From NCBI GenBank assembly GCA_030062745.1, contig CP099843.1, forward strand, positions 20,068,997-20,132,996: DNA of 64,000 bases, in the 5' to 3' direction. Origin of the DNA: Capitulum mitella (Eukaryota; Arthropoda; Thecostraca; Pollicipedomorpha; Pollicipedidae). Of the stretch, positions 10,326 through 22,400 are shown piece after piece; position 1 is the stretch's first letter, and each line of letters begins with the position of its first letter. Made by a program: the position numbers and the translations under genes. Under the pieces are notes generated by a model. It was not told the DNA's origin, made no database searches, and saw only the letters and a program-made list of their open reading frames with translations.

Positions 10326-10975
10326 CAAAAGCAAACATTATGTTTTCCTGGGCATTAAGTACGAGGTAAATTGCATAACACTGCATGGTTTTTCTTCTAA
10401 AATTTCGCCATATGTGAGTGGCATATGACGAAATTTGACATCGCCCCCCCCCCCCCATCCGAGGAAAATACATGTTTGTTATGGCCTGCTGCAGTTTGCG
10501 TAATGAGGTATTGCTATTAGCCATTTTGCAGTTATTTGCATAACAAACAACCGTATTCGATGCACACAATGCTTATCTGTTCATAGCGATGACCAGAAGT
10601 TTCAGGCTGATGGCTTATTAGCTATTATGAGCATCTCTGCATTTAACATTGCAATTAATTCGTACATGTAGTTCATCACGAAAAAGACGCCCTTAGGGGA
10701 ATCGTTTCCCTGAGGCGCATTTAGAAACTAACGCTGGTCATTGGTAAAAAAGGGCGGTGAAAGAGGGGGAGCAGGTGGAACAGCTGCTCCCCGATTGCAA
10801 TGGGTCCGGGACAAAACTGTGTTTCTCCCCGCCCCCCATTTATGAGCTTCGGGGCCTCACAGGAAATTAAGCAATGGTGATAAGAGAGAAGAACACGCTA
10901 AAAACAAAACAAAACACAAGGAAAACGGAGCTATGCAGCAGATGACAGGCGCATGGCGTGCGTGTTCCTTTAAGT
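10324..10975. other. Unannotated stretch with poly-C tract
   Basis: A run of 13 C lies at 10444-10456. Around 10760-10800 the sequence has a GGGAGCAGGTGGAACAGCTGCTCCCC inverted pair. No gene was seen. Confidence 0.4.
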
Positions 10976-11530
10976 CTTACTTGGTTAGGGGCCTCAGCTT
11001 TCTTCCAGTACGGGGCCTCGAACAGGTAAACCCAAAAGTGACCAGAGACCGCGAACTTACAACTTTTAAGGGGCCTCGCGGAAAAGACCCGGCCGGCCCA
11101 CCATGACACAAAGTCCGCTCCCTGTTAGAGTGTCCGGCTTCCATCTAATATAGGGCCTTGTGTCGATTATATTCAAAGGTGGTTTAGCTCACAATTTTCA
11201 GGCGGTCTCACAGAATTAATGGACGATGGCGATGGCCGCGATAGGCCGGGGCTCGAAACCTGTTAGGGGGTCCCGCTTAAATTCGACAGAGGGCACATAC
11301 CAATTACATTCAAAGGTGGTCCACCGACAGGACCTCACAGTTTTCAGGGGGGCTCACACAATGGATGAACCGCTGTGACCTGCACTAAACCGGGGTTCGA
11401 ACTCTGCTAGGGGGTCCCGGCTTAGGACTGAGAGAGGGTCTCGTAACGATTGCACTTAAAAGTGACACAGGGGCCGGGAACTCGGAATCTCTAAGGAGTC
11501 TTGCGGAATGGACCCGGCAGGTCTGCTCCG
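10976..11530. repeat. ~140-bp degenerate tandem repeat, four units
   Basis: A landmark related to TGTTAGGGGGTCCCGGCTT recurs near 10982, 11123, 11261 and 11405, spaced 138-144 bp. Each unit also carries a TTCAAAGGTGG/AAAAGTGAC block and a CTCACA(G)TTTTCAGG-like block. Units are 20-35 percent diverged by eye. One copy has GGGGTTCGAACTC, which looks like a tRNA B-box, but no cloverleaf was found. Confidence 0.65.
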
Positions 11531-11739
11531 GCTCCTTTTAAAAGGCAGAAATGCAAATTTGATATCTGGAAAATGTCGTTTCTGGTTCCAGGACCGCCAG
11601 CGAAACCTTAGTGCAAGACGCAACGTTCATACCTCAATGTGACCGTCATACGCCGTTCAGAGCTAACAAGAGACAACCGTAAATCGTACACGGCCCCCCT
11701 AAAACTGAACACGCGTCACAGCCGCGCTCTTTTTTCCCA

Positions 11740-12080
11740 GAGCAGCATCCAGAAATCGCGCGCGCCGCCTCGGCGCCTCCCGCCGCCGGTGCGCGCGGCC
11801 GGTCGCCGCGGCGCGGCAGTGCGGCGTGCCGCGGCCGCGGCCGCCTGCGCCGGGCCCGCGTCCGCGGGCCAATGACCCGGCTGGCCGCCCGCACACTGGG
11901 CGAGCGGGCCGGCCCTCCCGCCCGGCGGCCGCAGGGAACCTGTCGCCGGACTGCGACGCCGTCCGCACGGGCCGGCCCGGCGCCGCCGACCGGGCAGGAC
12001 CGGGCAGGCCGGGCAGCGCTGGACAGACCGGGTGGGGTTAGGCGGCGCTGGAAGGGGCTGGGCAAGGCTGGGAGCACTAG
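11740..12080. other. GC-rich, CpG-dense block
   Basis: Very high GC with dense CpG and frames open in several phases, so reading frames are not informative. It could be a CpG-rich promoter region for the minus-strand gene or for an unrecognised transcript. No TATA or initiator is clear. Confidence 0.35.
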
Positions 12081-12640
12081 GCATCAATGGGCAGTACTGG
12101 GTATGACCAAGCAGGACTGGACAACACTGGGCAGGACTGGGGAGGGGCGGGTAACACTGATCAGGGCCGAGCGGAGCAGGACAGCACTAATCAGGGACCG
12201 AGAATGGACCAGGGACTAAATGGAATACTGGGCAGGCTGATCAGTGGACAGAGTCTGAGTCTTTTGAACCGTTCTGGTCATTTCGGAGCTGTGGATTAAG
12301 TAAAGAAGTTTAAGTGGCCCTTTTTTGCCGGGCAAACTGTGGCATGCTGAGGACACGGATCGAGCATAGCGAAGGCGAGAGAGTAGATGATTGGGCCGGG
12401 CTGCACAAGACCGAATGAGTCACACCGAGCCCTGAGTCACACTGAATTGAGACCGCCAGAACCGGATAGGACAGACCGGATCCGTTAGGCCCCGGAGGAA
12501 CCCAGATAGGGGACCCAGAACCGGACTGGGCTAAGTAGGACCGGACACTCCAGGGAAAGCCGGCAGGACCGAGCAGGACCAGCTACGCCAGGAGAGATCG
12601 AGCAGGACTGGGCAGCACTGCGCAGGGATGGGCGCAGATC
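12000..12640. repeat. Degenerate short repeat of GGGCAGGACTGG type
   Basis: Many imperfect copies of a 10-16 bp motif around CTGGGCAGGACTGG/GACCGGA occur in two clusters (12000-12220 and 12460-12640). This is simple low-complexity expansion, not coding. Confidence 0.6.
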
Positions 12641-15400
12641 GACGAGACAGGACGTGTTGTTTCGCGATGTGGACGGGTTGGATGTCAGGTTGATACAAAG
12701 AACTGTAACGACCGTACCATGACTGTGAGGTGCTGTTAGTGCCCAGCAGTGAATTTAGCACCCAGCCACTTGAAGAACAACCTATTCTTAAGGAATAATA
12801 GCTTCATAGGCAGATCCAGCCGGTGAGTTTGGGTGAAGCTAAATTTCTTGGGGACCAGATAATGGCTGGGAATCCTGCGGTTGGAACGGAAGGGTATAAG
12901 CGCTTCACATTTCAGATACTTCGACATCAACCTGGGGTTGGCTAAAAAAAGTTGGCCTAAAATTTTTGCTTGACCTCCCCCGAGTAATTTTGGGAAATCC
13001 TGAGCCAAGGCCAAATGGTGGGGTAAACCGGAATTCTTTCAAACATTTAACCCGTCCCCGACTGGGGGGGCAGTTAACTGCTACCCTGAGGTTTTTCTGG
13101 GATTGCGAGAGAACGAACAAACACAGAGTCACGAAACTTCGTGTACCTTTTGCTTCATCAATTTTACATCTCGTGCCAAAATTTTGACCTCAGGTCAGGT
13201 CAGGTGTGTGACCTAGGTCAGGTCAAACGGACCTATGTCCAAAAAAGTTTAGCGCCCTGTAACTTTTTCGCAAAACAAGATGTCTCAATAATACTTTCAG
13301 GGACCAGTGATCGTGACAGATGCAACAAATCTGCTATCTCAGATTTTTCGGAATTTTCCGGGTCATTGATCTAAGGTCAAGCCCATTTTGAAGACATATC
13401 GTCGTTTTTCGGAAATTGACGGAATATTTCATAACATTTTTAGTGTGGAGTCAAGCAGACATCTAGTTACCGTCATTGGGCAAAGTATCAATGACTGCCA
13501 GCCATTGACCTGAGGCCAGGTCACGAATAACTGCAGTGAGCCAAAATGTACCACCGTCAAAATCCACCATGAATTACTCAGAATGGGTAGAAAATGGCAC
13601 AACTAGCTTGCACAGACGTAAGTAATACCAGGAACCTCAAAAAGTTTGAAAAAGTAGCATATTTTGCAAATAAACAGGCTCTCGCCAATAAAGCTCCGCC
13701 AGTTGTGTAGATTGGTAGCTAATGAATTTTTCCCAAATTTAAGCATGAAAAACCATCACAAAAATCATTAAGATCAATTAAATTGACATAGATCGTCTTT
13801 TTTGGCGGAAATAAAGGAACGCTAAAATTAGTTTCCGTCAATTTGGTACCGCATACGGCAGCGGCGCACACCGACAGCTGGCGGGAGAATTGCCGCGTCT
13901 TTAACTCAACGTTTTGGCGTATATATTGAACAAATCTGGGAAATAAGACGTGTATTGGCATCCGCGGACCTTTACTTGTGCGCTGATGCCTTTACTTATG
14001 CGTTATTAGTGACAGCCCTTAAGATTCAGGCCATTTCTCGGTCTCATGCAGTCGGCTATGAGAAAACATATACAGGGCGTAAATTGGCCTACATATTATC
14101 TAAAACTAAAAAATGAGACCAGTTTCGAAGCTCCACTCGTCACAAGCTTCCCAAAAGTATGCTTATTTTTATCGTGCAACCAACCGTTCGTGAGTTAGAG
14201 GGGGGCGGCCAACTGCCCTCCCCCCTAGTCGCCCACGTTCGAAACGGACCGACGGTCATGCGCGGGTTAATAAACGCCGCTAAAATCGTTTTCATTTGTT
14301 CACTAAGCATAGCCACACATTTGGTGCAAATGTTTATGTTTCTAATGAAATCCGAACGATGATCATTTTCTCCCAACGTCGGTCGTCTTGAGGGGCTTTA
14401 GCTCACTTTAGCTCCCTAGGTCACCCTGCGAATGCGCAACGCAGAAATAAGAGGAAAGTGCTTAAAACCGGCGATTAGTGACGAATTAATACTGAGCTCT
14501 GCCTTAGGTCCTTTCATAAATTGTGTTTTCTTCTCCTTGGATTTTTCCCCCACCTTGCAATTGTTTTTACGCTTGGTTGACACTATTAGCAACCAGTGTA
14601 ACGCTAGCTGCGACTCATCTGTCTCTCCCTCACGCCCATGACATAAGTTATGAAAGACGTCTTGTAATAACATAAAGATGTCCTATATTTAAGTCAACAA
14701 TAGTCTTTATTGGCTCTCGGGGTTTCGGCATAACATGGAAAAACAAGACGAGGCTGGATTTTACACGTAAAAGATACGTTTTGATATTTGACTCAGAGTC
14801 TGCATTCCTAACGATGGCCTAGACCCGCAACGCTCAGCGCAATGTTAATACATATCCTTAACATGCAAAACCTAGCTTTTCCTAGCACAAAGAAAGTTGT
14901 CTTCTAATAACTATGTCTTAAATATGAATTCATAAACCAGATATTTACTATGACTTGGTTGCGGGCCAAAAACGTTAAAAACAAAACAATAGAAATAACT
15001 TGAAAGAGGGGTTCATTGTTTCCAGCATTTCAAATCACAAAGAGTGTGAGATTTACATTGAATCGCTATATCAACTCTCATGATTGTGACCTCAGAGATG
15101 TTGGATATTTTCCGTCATGGGGTTTCCTCGTGATATAAAAGGCGACATGTTACGACTGAGAAATGCTTTCGCGTTCGGCCGTCTGGAACAAGATTTACGT
15201 GACGCAAGAAGTACTCGCCGACCGTCAGTGACAAAGGCAGAAAAAGTCTGCAGCGGACTCGCTGGCATTCGTATCTATGAATTTTTCATAACATTTTTGG
15301 ACAAATCTTGATTTCTGTTCGGGAACTTTCTCTGTCCGGAGGAAATAACACCAGAAAAGTCACGCGGTCATGGTCTCAATTTTTGTCAGTTACTCATGAC
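12641..15400. other. Unannotated intergenic stretch
   Basis: I see no supported gene. Near 13190-13225 several AGGTCA half-sites are clustered (AGGTCAGGTCAGGTG, TGACCTAGGTCAGGTCA), and near 13503-13530 is TGACCTGAGGCCAGGTCA. These link the stretch to the AGGTCA-rich repeat family at 34.0-34.6 and 57.9-58.8 kb. Confidence 0.4.
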
Positions 15401-15890
15401 CGGTCTTTATGATTTTTTTACACCGAATCGCTTGGTAAGTTAGTAAGTGCGGAATGTGTCCAGTTTTGGGTCAAATGCACACGGCAAGCTAGCACACCAT
15501 TCACTGGCGCCACGGACAGGTACACCGGTGCGCGGGGCGGAGCCTCAACAGGTGGCGTCGACCGCTGTGTTGTCAGTAGGCCCGCGACAGTTGCCACAGT
15601 AACGGCGGTCCGTCCAGCGGCCCGTGAGTCAGTATCGGCTGCGCCGCTAGCGGTGAACACAGCTTCATTCAGGAGACAGTGTCCTGAGGATCACCTGGAT
15701 CATCCGTGATTGTAACAGGAAACCTGCTGGGTGCGCCGGAGCGCCAGTGAATTGAGTCCATCCTCTGCTATGCATCAGTGCCCGCCACAGCCGCCGCTGG
15801 TTCACCAAAATGGCGCGGGCTGCTGCGTATCACTAGTGCAGAGCGGGAGCGGCCAGTGAAAAGGTGCAACACAGTGTGAAACGTCATAAA

Positions 15891-16430
15891 ATGTCCTTTG
15901 CTCAGCGTGCGAACTTCTACGACACACACTGCCTGCGATGCCGTCACACAGTGTATCAGGTGGACAGGGTCGGCCCTCTGAAGGACTTCACGTTCTTCCA
16001 CTCGCAGTGCTTCAAGTGTGCGGTGTGCGGCACCAAGCTGACGCTGAAAAACTACTACAACAACCAAAACAGCCAGGTTGACAAGGAAGTGTACTGCCAG
16101 AGCCACGTGCCGAAGATAACCCCTGGCCAAATCGACGGCAACGCGGTGGGCATCCGCACCGCGCTCAGTGTGCCCAAGTCGCAGACGTACGTCAACGAAC
16201 AGATCCGCGCCGGCGGCAGGGCCAACATCGACAATGAGGCGATGCTCATCAAGTCGGTGCTCAACACGAGCAGCCACCCGCCGCCCTCCAACGGCCACAG
16301 CGCGAGTAACCACAGTGACTACAAGTACGGACGCTACGACGCCAGTGCGCTGCACATTCAGCACGCGCTCAAACAGACCGTGCTCCAGAAGGGGTACAAA
16401 CGCGAGGCCAAGCCCATCACGGAGTACCTG
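15891..16430 (+). CDS. hil: Hillarin exon 1: start and LIM domain (aa 1-180)
   Basis: The LIM zinc ligands are all present: Cys14, Cys17, His37, Cys40 for the first zinc and Cys43, Cys46, Cys69, His72 for the second (CLRC, HSQCFKCAVC, CQSH). The context ATAAAATGTCC favours the ATG at 15891 over an in-frame upstream GTG at 15864. It ends EYL|gtaagt in phase 0; reading on into the intron is an artefact. Residues 80-180 are a linker rich in Ser, His and Asn. Confidence 0.95.
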
Positions 16431-19400
16431 GTAAGTGTCGCGCCGGCGGCGGCGCGGCGTGCGCCCTCGATGGCCATTGAGGCCGCCGGTCGGCCGGCTG
16501 CCGTATTTGGGCGGCGCGGGCCGGCGGGCTGTTCCAGGGAATACCGTGCCGCCAGCGCCGGCGGCCTCGTTTGAGCGGCGTTCGGCTGGGCCCCTCCGCG
16601 GCCCTGCTGATCGGACGGCGCAGCTTGTCGGCTGATTCCTCAGACAGGTCGCCTCCCACTCTTCGCCACCACCTCTGTCGCCGGTGGAGGGACCGGTAGA
16701 CCCCATCGCAGCCTGTTGCTCTGCCCTTCTGCCCTCATGCTGGGATCTAACGAAGTGTAGTGGCTGGTGCTGAGGATTCGGATGATTCGGATATTCAACC
16801 GAATAATTGGACTCGGCGAATGTTCAGATCTTGATGTCAGTAATTGAATATTGCACGAATATTCGATTGGCCATTTTTTCGTCCGAATTTTCGCCAAATA
16901 TTCCATTGTCAGACGAGCACTCGAATACCCTTTTGCATTTCGCTGCAGCATCTGAAGGAAGATATGAGTCAAATTTTACATAACCAAACGGAATGCTGAT
17001 CGCAGCATTGCCCATCGTTATTTTGGCTTCTGCACAGCACTAGGGATGAAAGCAATGCTGAGAGTGACACTTATAAGATAAGCACCGTCCCCTCCCCATT
17101 GTGGTACGGATCTGCCCATCAGATTTCATGGGGAGATGAGTAGCCTCAAGAATAATCTGACATGTGTTCCGTGTCTGGCAACTGGGGGCATAGATGCCTG
17201 GTCGGTATCAGTCGGTAAGTGGAAGCTGAACGCCATCGTTAAGTACATATGAACCTGTTCATCTTTTATTATATCTTTTATTTTAACCTTTTGAGACGCA
17301 TACAGGGAAACAGCCGGTCTGTCATTACATGAATTAGCATTGTGTATGCATTAAACATTTGTACATATGCTTATTATTCGTTGTCATTCCATCATCATCA
17401 TCATCCATTCCATCGCAGTATCATTCGTCCGAAATCGAAGCGAGAAGCTAAGAAGCGAGAAGCTAGAAGCGTGTGCGGCACCGGAAGTCCCTCACACGCA
17501 GCCCAGGAGACTAAAATCTGAAAATTTCGTCACCATGATGTGGTTATTTTTAAACACAGTGTGTTTAGCACGACCGTAATCACATGTTAATTGCTTTGAA
17601 CAGCGGCAAAAACGTGTACGTAGACCGTCCACCAAAAAATTCCGTGTTATGGCGGATGCTGGAAATGCGTGTTATGGAGTGGTTAGGAGCAATACCAGAG
17701 GCGAATCCGAACCTGTTCCTTATTCTAATATTGTCTATGAATACGGTGGCGTGAAACATGCGGGGAAATTCGTGCCAATTTCGATGCTGGGCTGGATACT
17801 TTCCCATATTTATCTCTTGTTTTCAAATTAATCGTTCCGAAGCGCCGCATCGTACGGCCTTGGCGGACCTCTGGTTACACAGCAACATGACTGCTCGTGG
17901 TATTATCTAGATACGTTATCGCTTTGCTCGCTAACGTCAAATTACTTTATTCCAGCTCCATAAAGCCTCGAGCAGCGCCAACGGGCTGCCGGCCGTCCGG
18001 GGTGATTTGGCGGATGCTGGCCGCAAGTTTATATCCGTCACTTGCTCTTGCAGATCTGGAAAGAAAGTGATTTTGACATATTGTTCTGATCGTCGCCGTG
18101 GGACGAAGTGGCACAAACTGCAAAAGATTCGAATATTGCATCCTAATATTCAGATTAACCCATCCGAAATTCGAATTCCAAAACCTGTCCGAACTTTCAG
18201 CTGGCAAGGCGGGGCAGTAACGTCCTTTCCTTTCCTAACGTTTCCTTCCCCTCCCAGCATGCCGTTCCTCCAGAGTTTTGCGTCTCATGGTACCGGCCAG
18301 CTGCCGGTTACGGACGCACCGCCGTCACAGCACCGTTCGTGGCCGGGAGGCGAACCGTTGCTGTCGGGCCGTTCGTTCGTGGCGGGCACGCCGCCGTTGC
18401 TGCGCCGTTCTTTCGCGGCGGACGAGCCGGCCGTGTTTTGCCGACGCCGGCGGACGGGCCGCTGTTATTGGGTCGTTCGCCGCTGGCGGGCGGCCGTTTT
18501 GCGGGCCTGGCTGGCGACAGCGGCTATTTGGAGCGTGAGCGTGGCGCCGTATCCGGGCGGTTCGCGGGCCGACCCGATCCGACCCGGCCCTTCCGCCCGA
18601 CGCGGCGGGAGCCGGTCCGTTCGGGTCCGGTCGGGTCCGTTCGGGTCCATTCGAGTCCGTTCCGCTCCTGTCAGGTCCGGTCGGACCCGTTTAAGTTTGT
18701 TCGGATCCTGTCGGAGCCGGTCGGGTCGTTCGGGCCAGGCCGTGTCCGCCGGTGTCGTCGGGCGTCGCGGGCCGGCGGGCCGCGGGTACGGCGGCCGGCG
18801 GCGGCGGCGGCGGCGGCGTCCGGCCGCGACTGCGCTGCCTCGACTGCTGTACGGCCGGCGGCGGGGCCCGTTGTCACGGCTGGCCGGCGGCCGGGCTGGC
18901 GGGCCGCGGCCGCCGCCGCCGCCGCCGCCCGCCGCCGGCGCCGCGGCCCACTCGGCGCGGCCATCTGTGCTGGGACGGAGCGACGCGCCACCTGGCGCGC
19001 GGTTCTCACAGCAGAAGGAAGATCCATCCCTGGCGTCCGCCGTCGGTCCCGTCCGGCGCCGTCCGGCGTCTGACTCGTCGGACGGGCCGCCTGGTGACGT
19101 CTGGTTTCCCGCTCCTGCCGTCCCTTCACTGGCGTGTTTCGTCCCGCCTCGCTAGGCTGCCTCGCCCCTTTCACTTCGGTGTCCACACTTCTGTGCATCT
19201 TGATATGTCTTCATTTGCATACCTGCGTTCCTCGCTCTCAGCAGCTAGCTATGCCTTTCGCCCTGTTTTACAAGCCATGCTAGGGTGTCAGCAGCCTTTC
19301 CGCTTCCGTCCTGTCTCCACCTAAAGGCCATCTCGGCATTGATCTTTCAGCTGTCGTGTCAGACAAGCCAAGATTATCGCTGGCCACATTCTGAGATTTC

Positions 19401-22400
19401 TCAGGACCATCTCTCCGTCTTTCTTCCGCCTGCTCCTGTCTCCGCGGCCGTCCGTCCGCCCGCCTCGTCCTTGGCTCGTCTCTCGTCCTCTGCCGGGCCA
19501 TCCTGCTGCGGACGGACGCTGCGGTCCTTCCGAGTCTGGGAACGGTGGCCGGTCGCACGGTGACCGTCGGGGCTCCGACCGAATCTGATTCGACGCCCCG
19601 ACCTGATGGCGTCGCAGATCTGGCCGTGCCAGTCTCTCCCCGCGTCAGCGCTGCGGCGTGCAAGCCTGTCAGCGACCGGGCGTCCGCTACCGACCGCCAG
19701 ATCTCGTCAGCAGTCGGCTGCGGCCGGTTGCGCCGCAGTCGCTCCTGCGTCCCCTCACCTCTCAGCGACAGAACAGCGTGCCTCCCGGCGCTGCGTGACC
19801 GCCTGTCGCAGCCCAGTTCGGCCGGTCCGACGCGGCCGGGTGCGAGACGGCGGCGGTGGCCGGCGGCCGGCCGTCGCCGGACATCGGCAGCTGTCGCCGT
19901 CGGCGGCGCGGTCGATACGTCGTGCGTGGATCGATAGAGGCGCTTTCACCGGCGGAAGCAGCCGGCGCTGGGAGGCGGCGCGCGGCGAGAGCGGCGCTCT
20001 GCACGAGCCGCCTCCGGGCACCGCCGCCGGCCGCCGGTCGCTGACCTTTGCCCTGGGCGAGCGGCCGCCCGCGCCGGGGCATGCCACCGCGTCCGGCCAT
20101 TTGCATAGTTGTCTGGGCGGTCGGAGAAAGTAATTTCTCTGGCGTTCGAAATGCTCGATGACGTGGGATGTTGGCTGTGGGCGCCGGCTCGCCGTACGCG
20201 GCAGAGTGCGTGGCTCCACTGCGGTCTGGACTGTGGGGAACACCAATGGGAAACGTTCTCGTCGCATATAGTTTGCTGTGGCATGCATTTCAGTTTACTT
20301 AGGCGGATGTCAAACGGGTTGGTTTCATGTTGAGGGCCTGTACAAAATAATATCGAATTTTTCGTGATCTTTCTCGTCTGTGTCATGCACTTCCATGTTT
20401 ATGTTGTTTCAGTCTCCTTTTATACAAGTTTTTACCTTGCCGTGTAAAGTATTTGACTGACCTAGGGGCTAGTGCGCTTGCATTTATACCCAGCTTTGAG
20501 GATTCTTGGTGCAAGGAAAATGATGTGAAAGAATGATAACCGAGGAAGTGAGTACACGCTGTAGGAACATTGAATATGGATAGCCAGCCGTTCGTTCTTC
20601 GGAACGCAGCCGAAAGCTATCCACAAATACATTTACTGCGCAGCCGATTTGGTGCAGAGCGACACGGTTTTTTATCACGAGGTTATCGTACATGGGATAA
20701 CAGGGATTCAGGGAATCATCTGTCTTAGCCTGAGATAACAGTCTTTGATACTATTGATGTCAAAATGAAATATTGTTGTCGTTTTGAACACGACCTCCAG
20801 TCTCGATGCTAGTGTTTTTGATAGACTGCGCCGCCCTCCTCACAACTTAGCGTAACAGCCGACGCATCCCGCCTTAGGGAGAACTGGTCACGCTGTCAGG
20901 CCCGACGTTTGCTCCGCCGAGCTGTGTAGAATGCAGCACAGTCCACAGGGTAAACGTTTTAGAACAGTGGATTTTGTTGACGTCAAAGAACATGACGTAA
21001 CGTAACGTAACTTACTTCAGTATCAGGTGAACGTACTTTGCCCCAACATAGGTAGTTTAGATCTCACACTCACACGAACCGGTGTTCACCCAAAGGCGGC
21101 ATGTCGCCGCTTTCCAGCGGCAGCGCCATGTAATGTACGGCCGGTTTTCGCCGGAAATAGCCGGCGGGAGCGCGTCTCCTGAGAACCGTGGTCTCGCCGT
21201 AATGCGCATCTTTCACTTCCTCTGATTATGTACCTGTTCATTCTCCCGTGATCGCTTGATAATTTGATCGGTTTACTCCTCTGTCTCATATCCACTTCGT
21301 GCGACAAGTTCGCCCCTCCACCCTTTCGATCAGCTCATATATTCCCCTCCTTCAGCGTCCGGTCGTCCTGTCACTTCTGCCCGGTGCTAACTGGCGGCAG
21401 TCCCCCAAGCTGAGTCATGTCACCATACAGGGCTCCCCATGCTAAGCCGATCCTGACACCTCGTCGTTTCATGACTCAACCCGCGACCATCCTGGCGCCG
21501 ATCTCGGTAAAGCTACCGAGAGAGGAGTTTTGAACCTCACCGTGCCGGTGTTCTCCGCTAGCCGCGAGCAAATAACTCTGGCAGTGACCTGTTCGTTATG
21601 GCCTGCGACGGCGCGGAAATCTGCTTTTGTGACGCGGTTTTGGCGTCTTTGTATCAGAATGATTAGCTGGGGAGAAGTTTGGAATCAGAGACCCGTTCCG
21701 AGCAGAGCGTACTCTGAACTCTGAGCAGGCCGTACTCTGAACGCCGTGCCGGGTCGTGCAGTCCCAGGAAATCACTGATTTCATGGCGACATTTGAGCGT
21801 GCCGTCACTTACTGCCACGCCGTGTCGTAGTCAGCATGAACCTCTACTGCCCAGCTGCCAGCTGACCCGCGCGACAAATACCGAGAGCCAAGAGGATTCG
21901 AGCCCGTCTTGCCAGCACGGGAAGACCAGCGCTCCCACGAATGAGCTGCGGATCGCAGTTTTGCTGGTGTGGTGTCCTGATGTCTGGGCCGCTGGCTGTG
22001 CCTGTCAGTAATCAGTCACCATTTGACTGGTCTCCACCGAGCTCCGCGCACCGGCGGCTCCTGTTTGGCCGTCATCTGGACACCAGCTGAGCGCTGGCCG
22101 CCACATGGCACGGGCCGATTGTGTGGCCGATGCCGCCGTCTGAGCGGCAGCGACAGGAATGCATGTGATCCACGTCCGACAACAGAAGCGACGTTTTAGA
22201 AGCGAGGCTTCCGATTGGCTCCGCTCGACGCCTTTTTACCGTAAACGCAGCTGGTTAAAGGTGATCGTAGGGAGCCCAGTCTTCGTGTCGTGACTGCTGG
22301 CTGCCGTTGTGACCGAGGCATGCAGACTCGGAGGAGGCGCCTTGCAAGTGAGTGGTCCGACTCCCTGAATGGGTGTTGATATTTAGCTCGATGCTGGGCC

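Noticed and set aside
11390-11410. Possible tRNA (GGGGTTCGAACTC)
   Set aside because: Only the B-box-like motif is present; no acceptor stem or anticodon arm fits, and it is part of a tandem repeat.
15768-16706. A 312-codon minus-strand open frame opposite hillarin exon 1
   Set aside because: Antisense to the LIM exon, which has all eight zinc ligands in the plus frame.
16750-17045. Possible MITE with GATATTCGG/GAATATTCG motifs
   Set aside because: The ends do not pair well and no target duplication was found.
18007-19155. A 382-codon plus-strand open frame and overlapping frames on both strands
   Set aside because: High GC and a degenerate 10-bp repeat remove stop codons; no domain or family pattern is visible.
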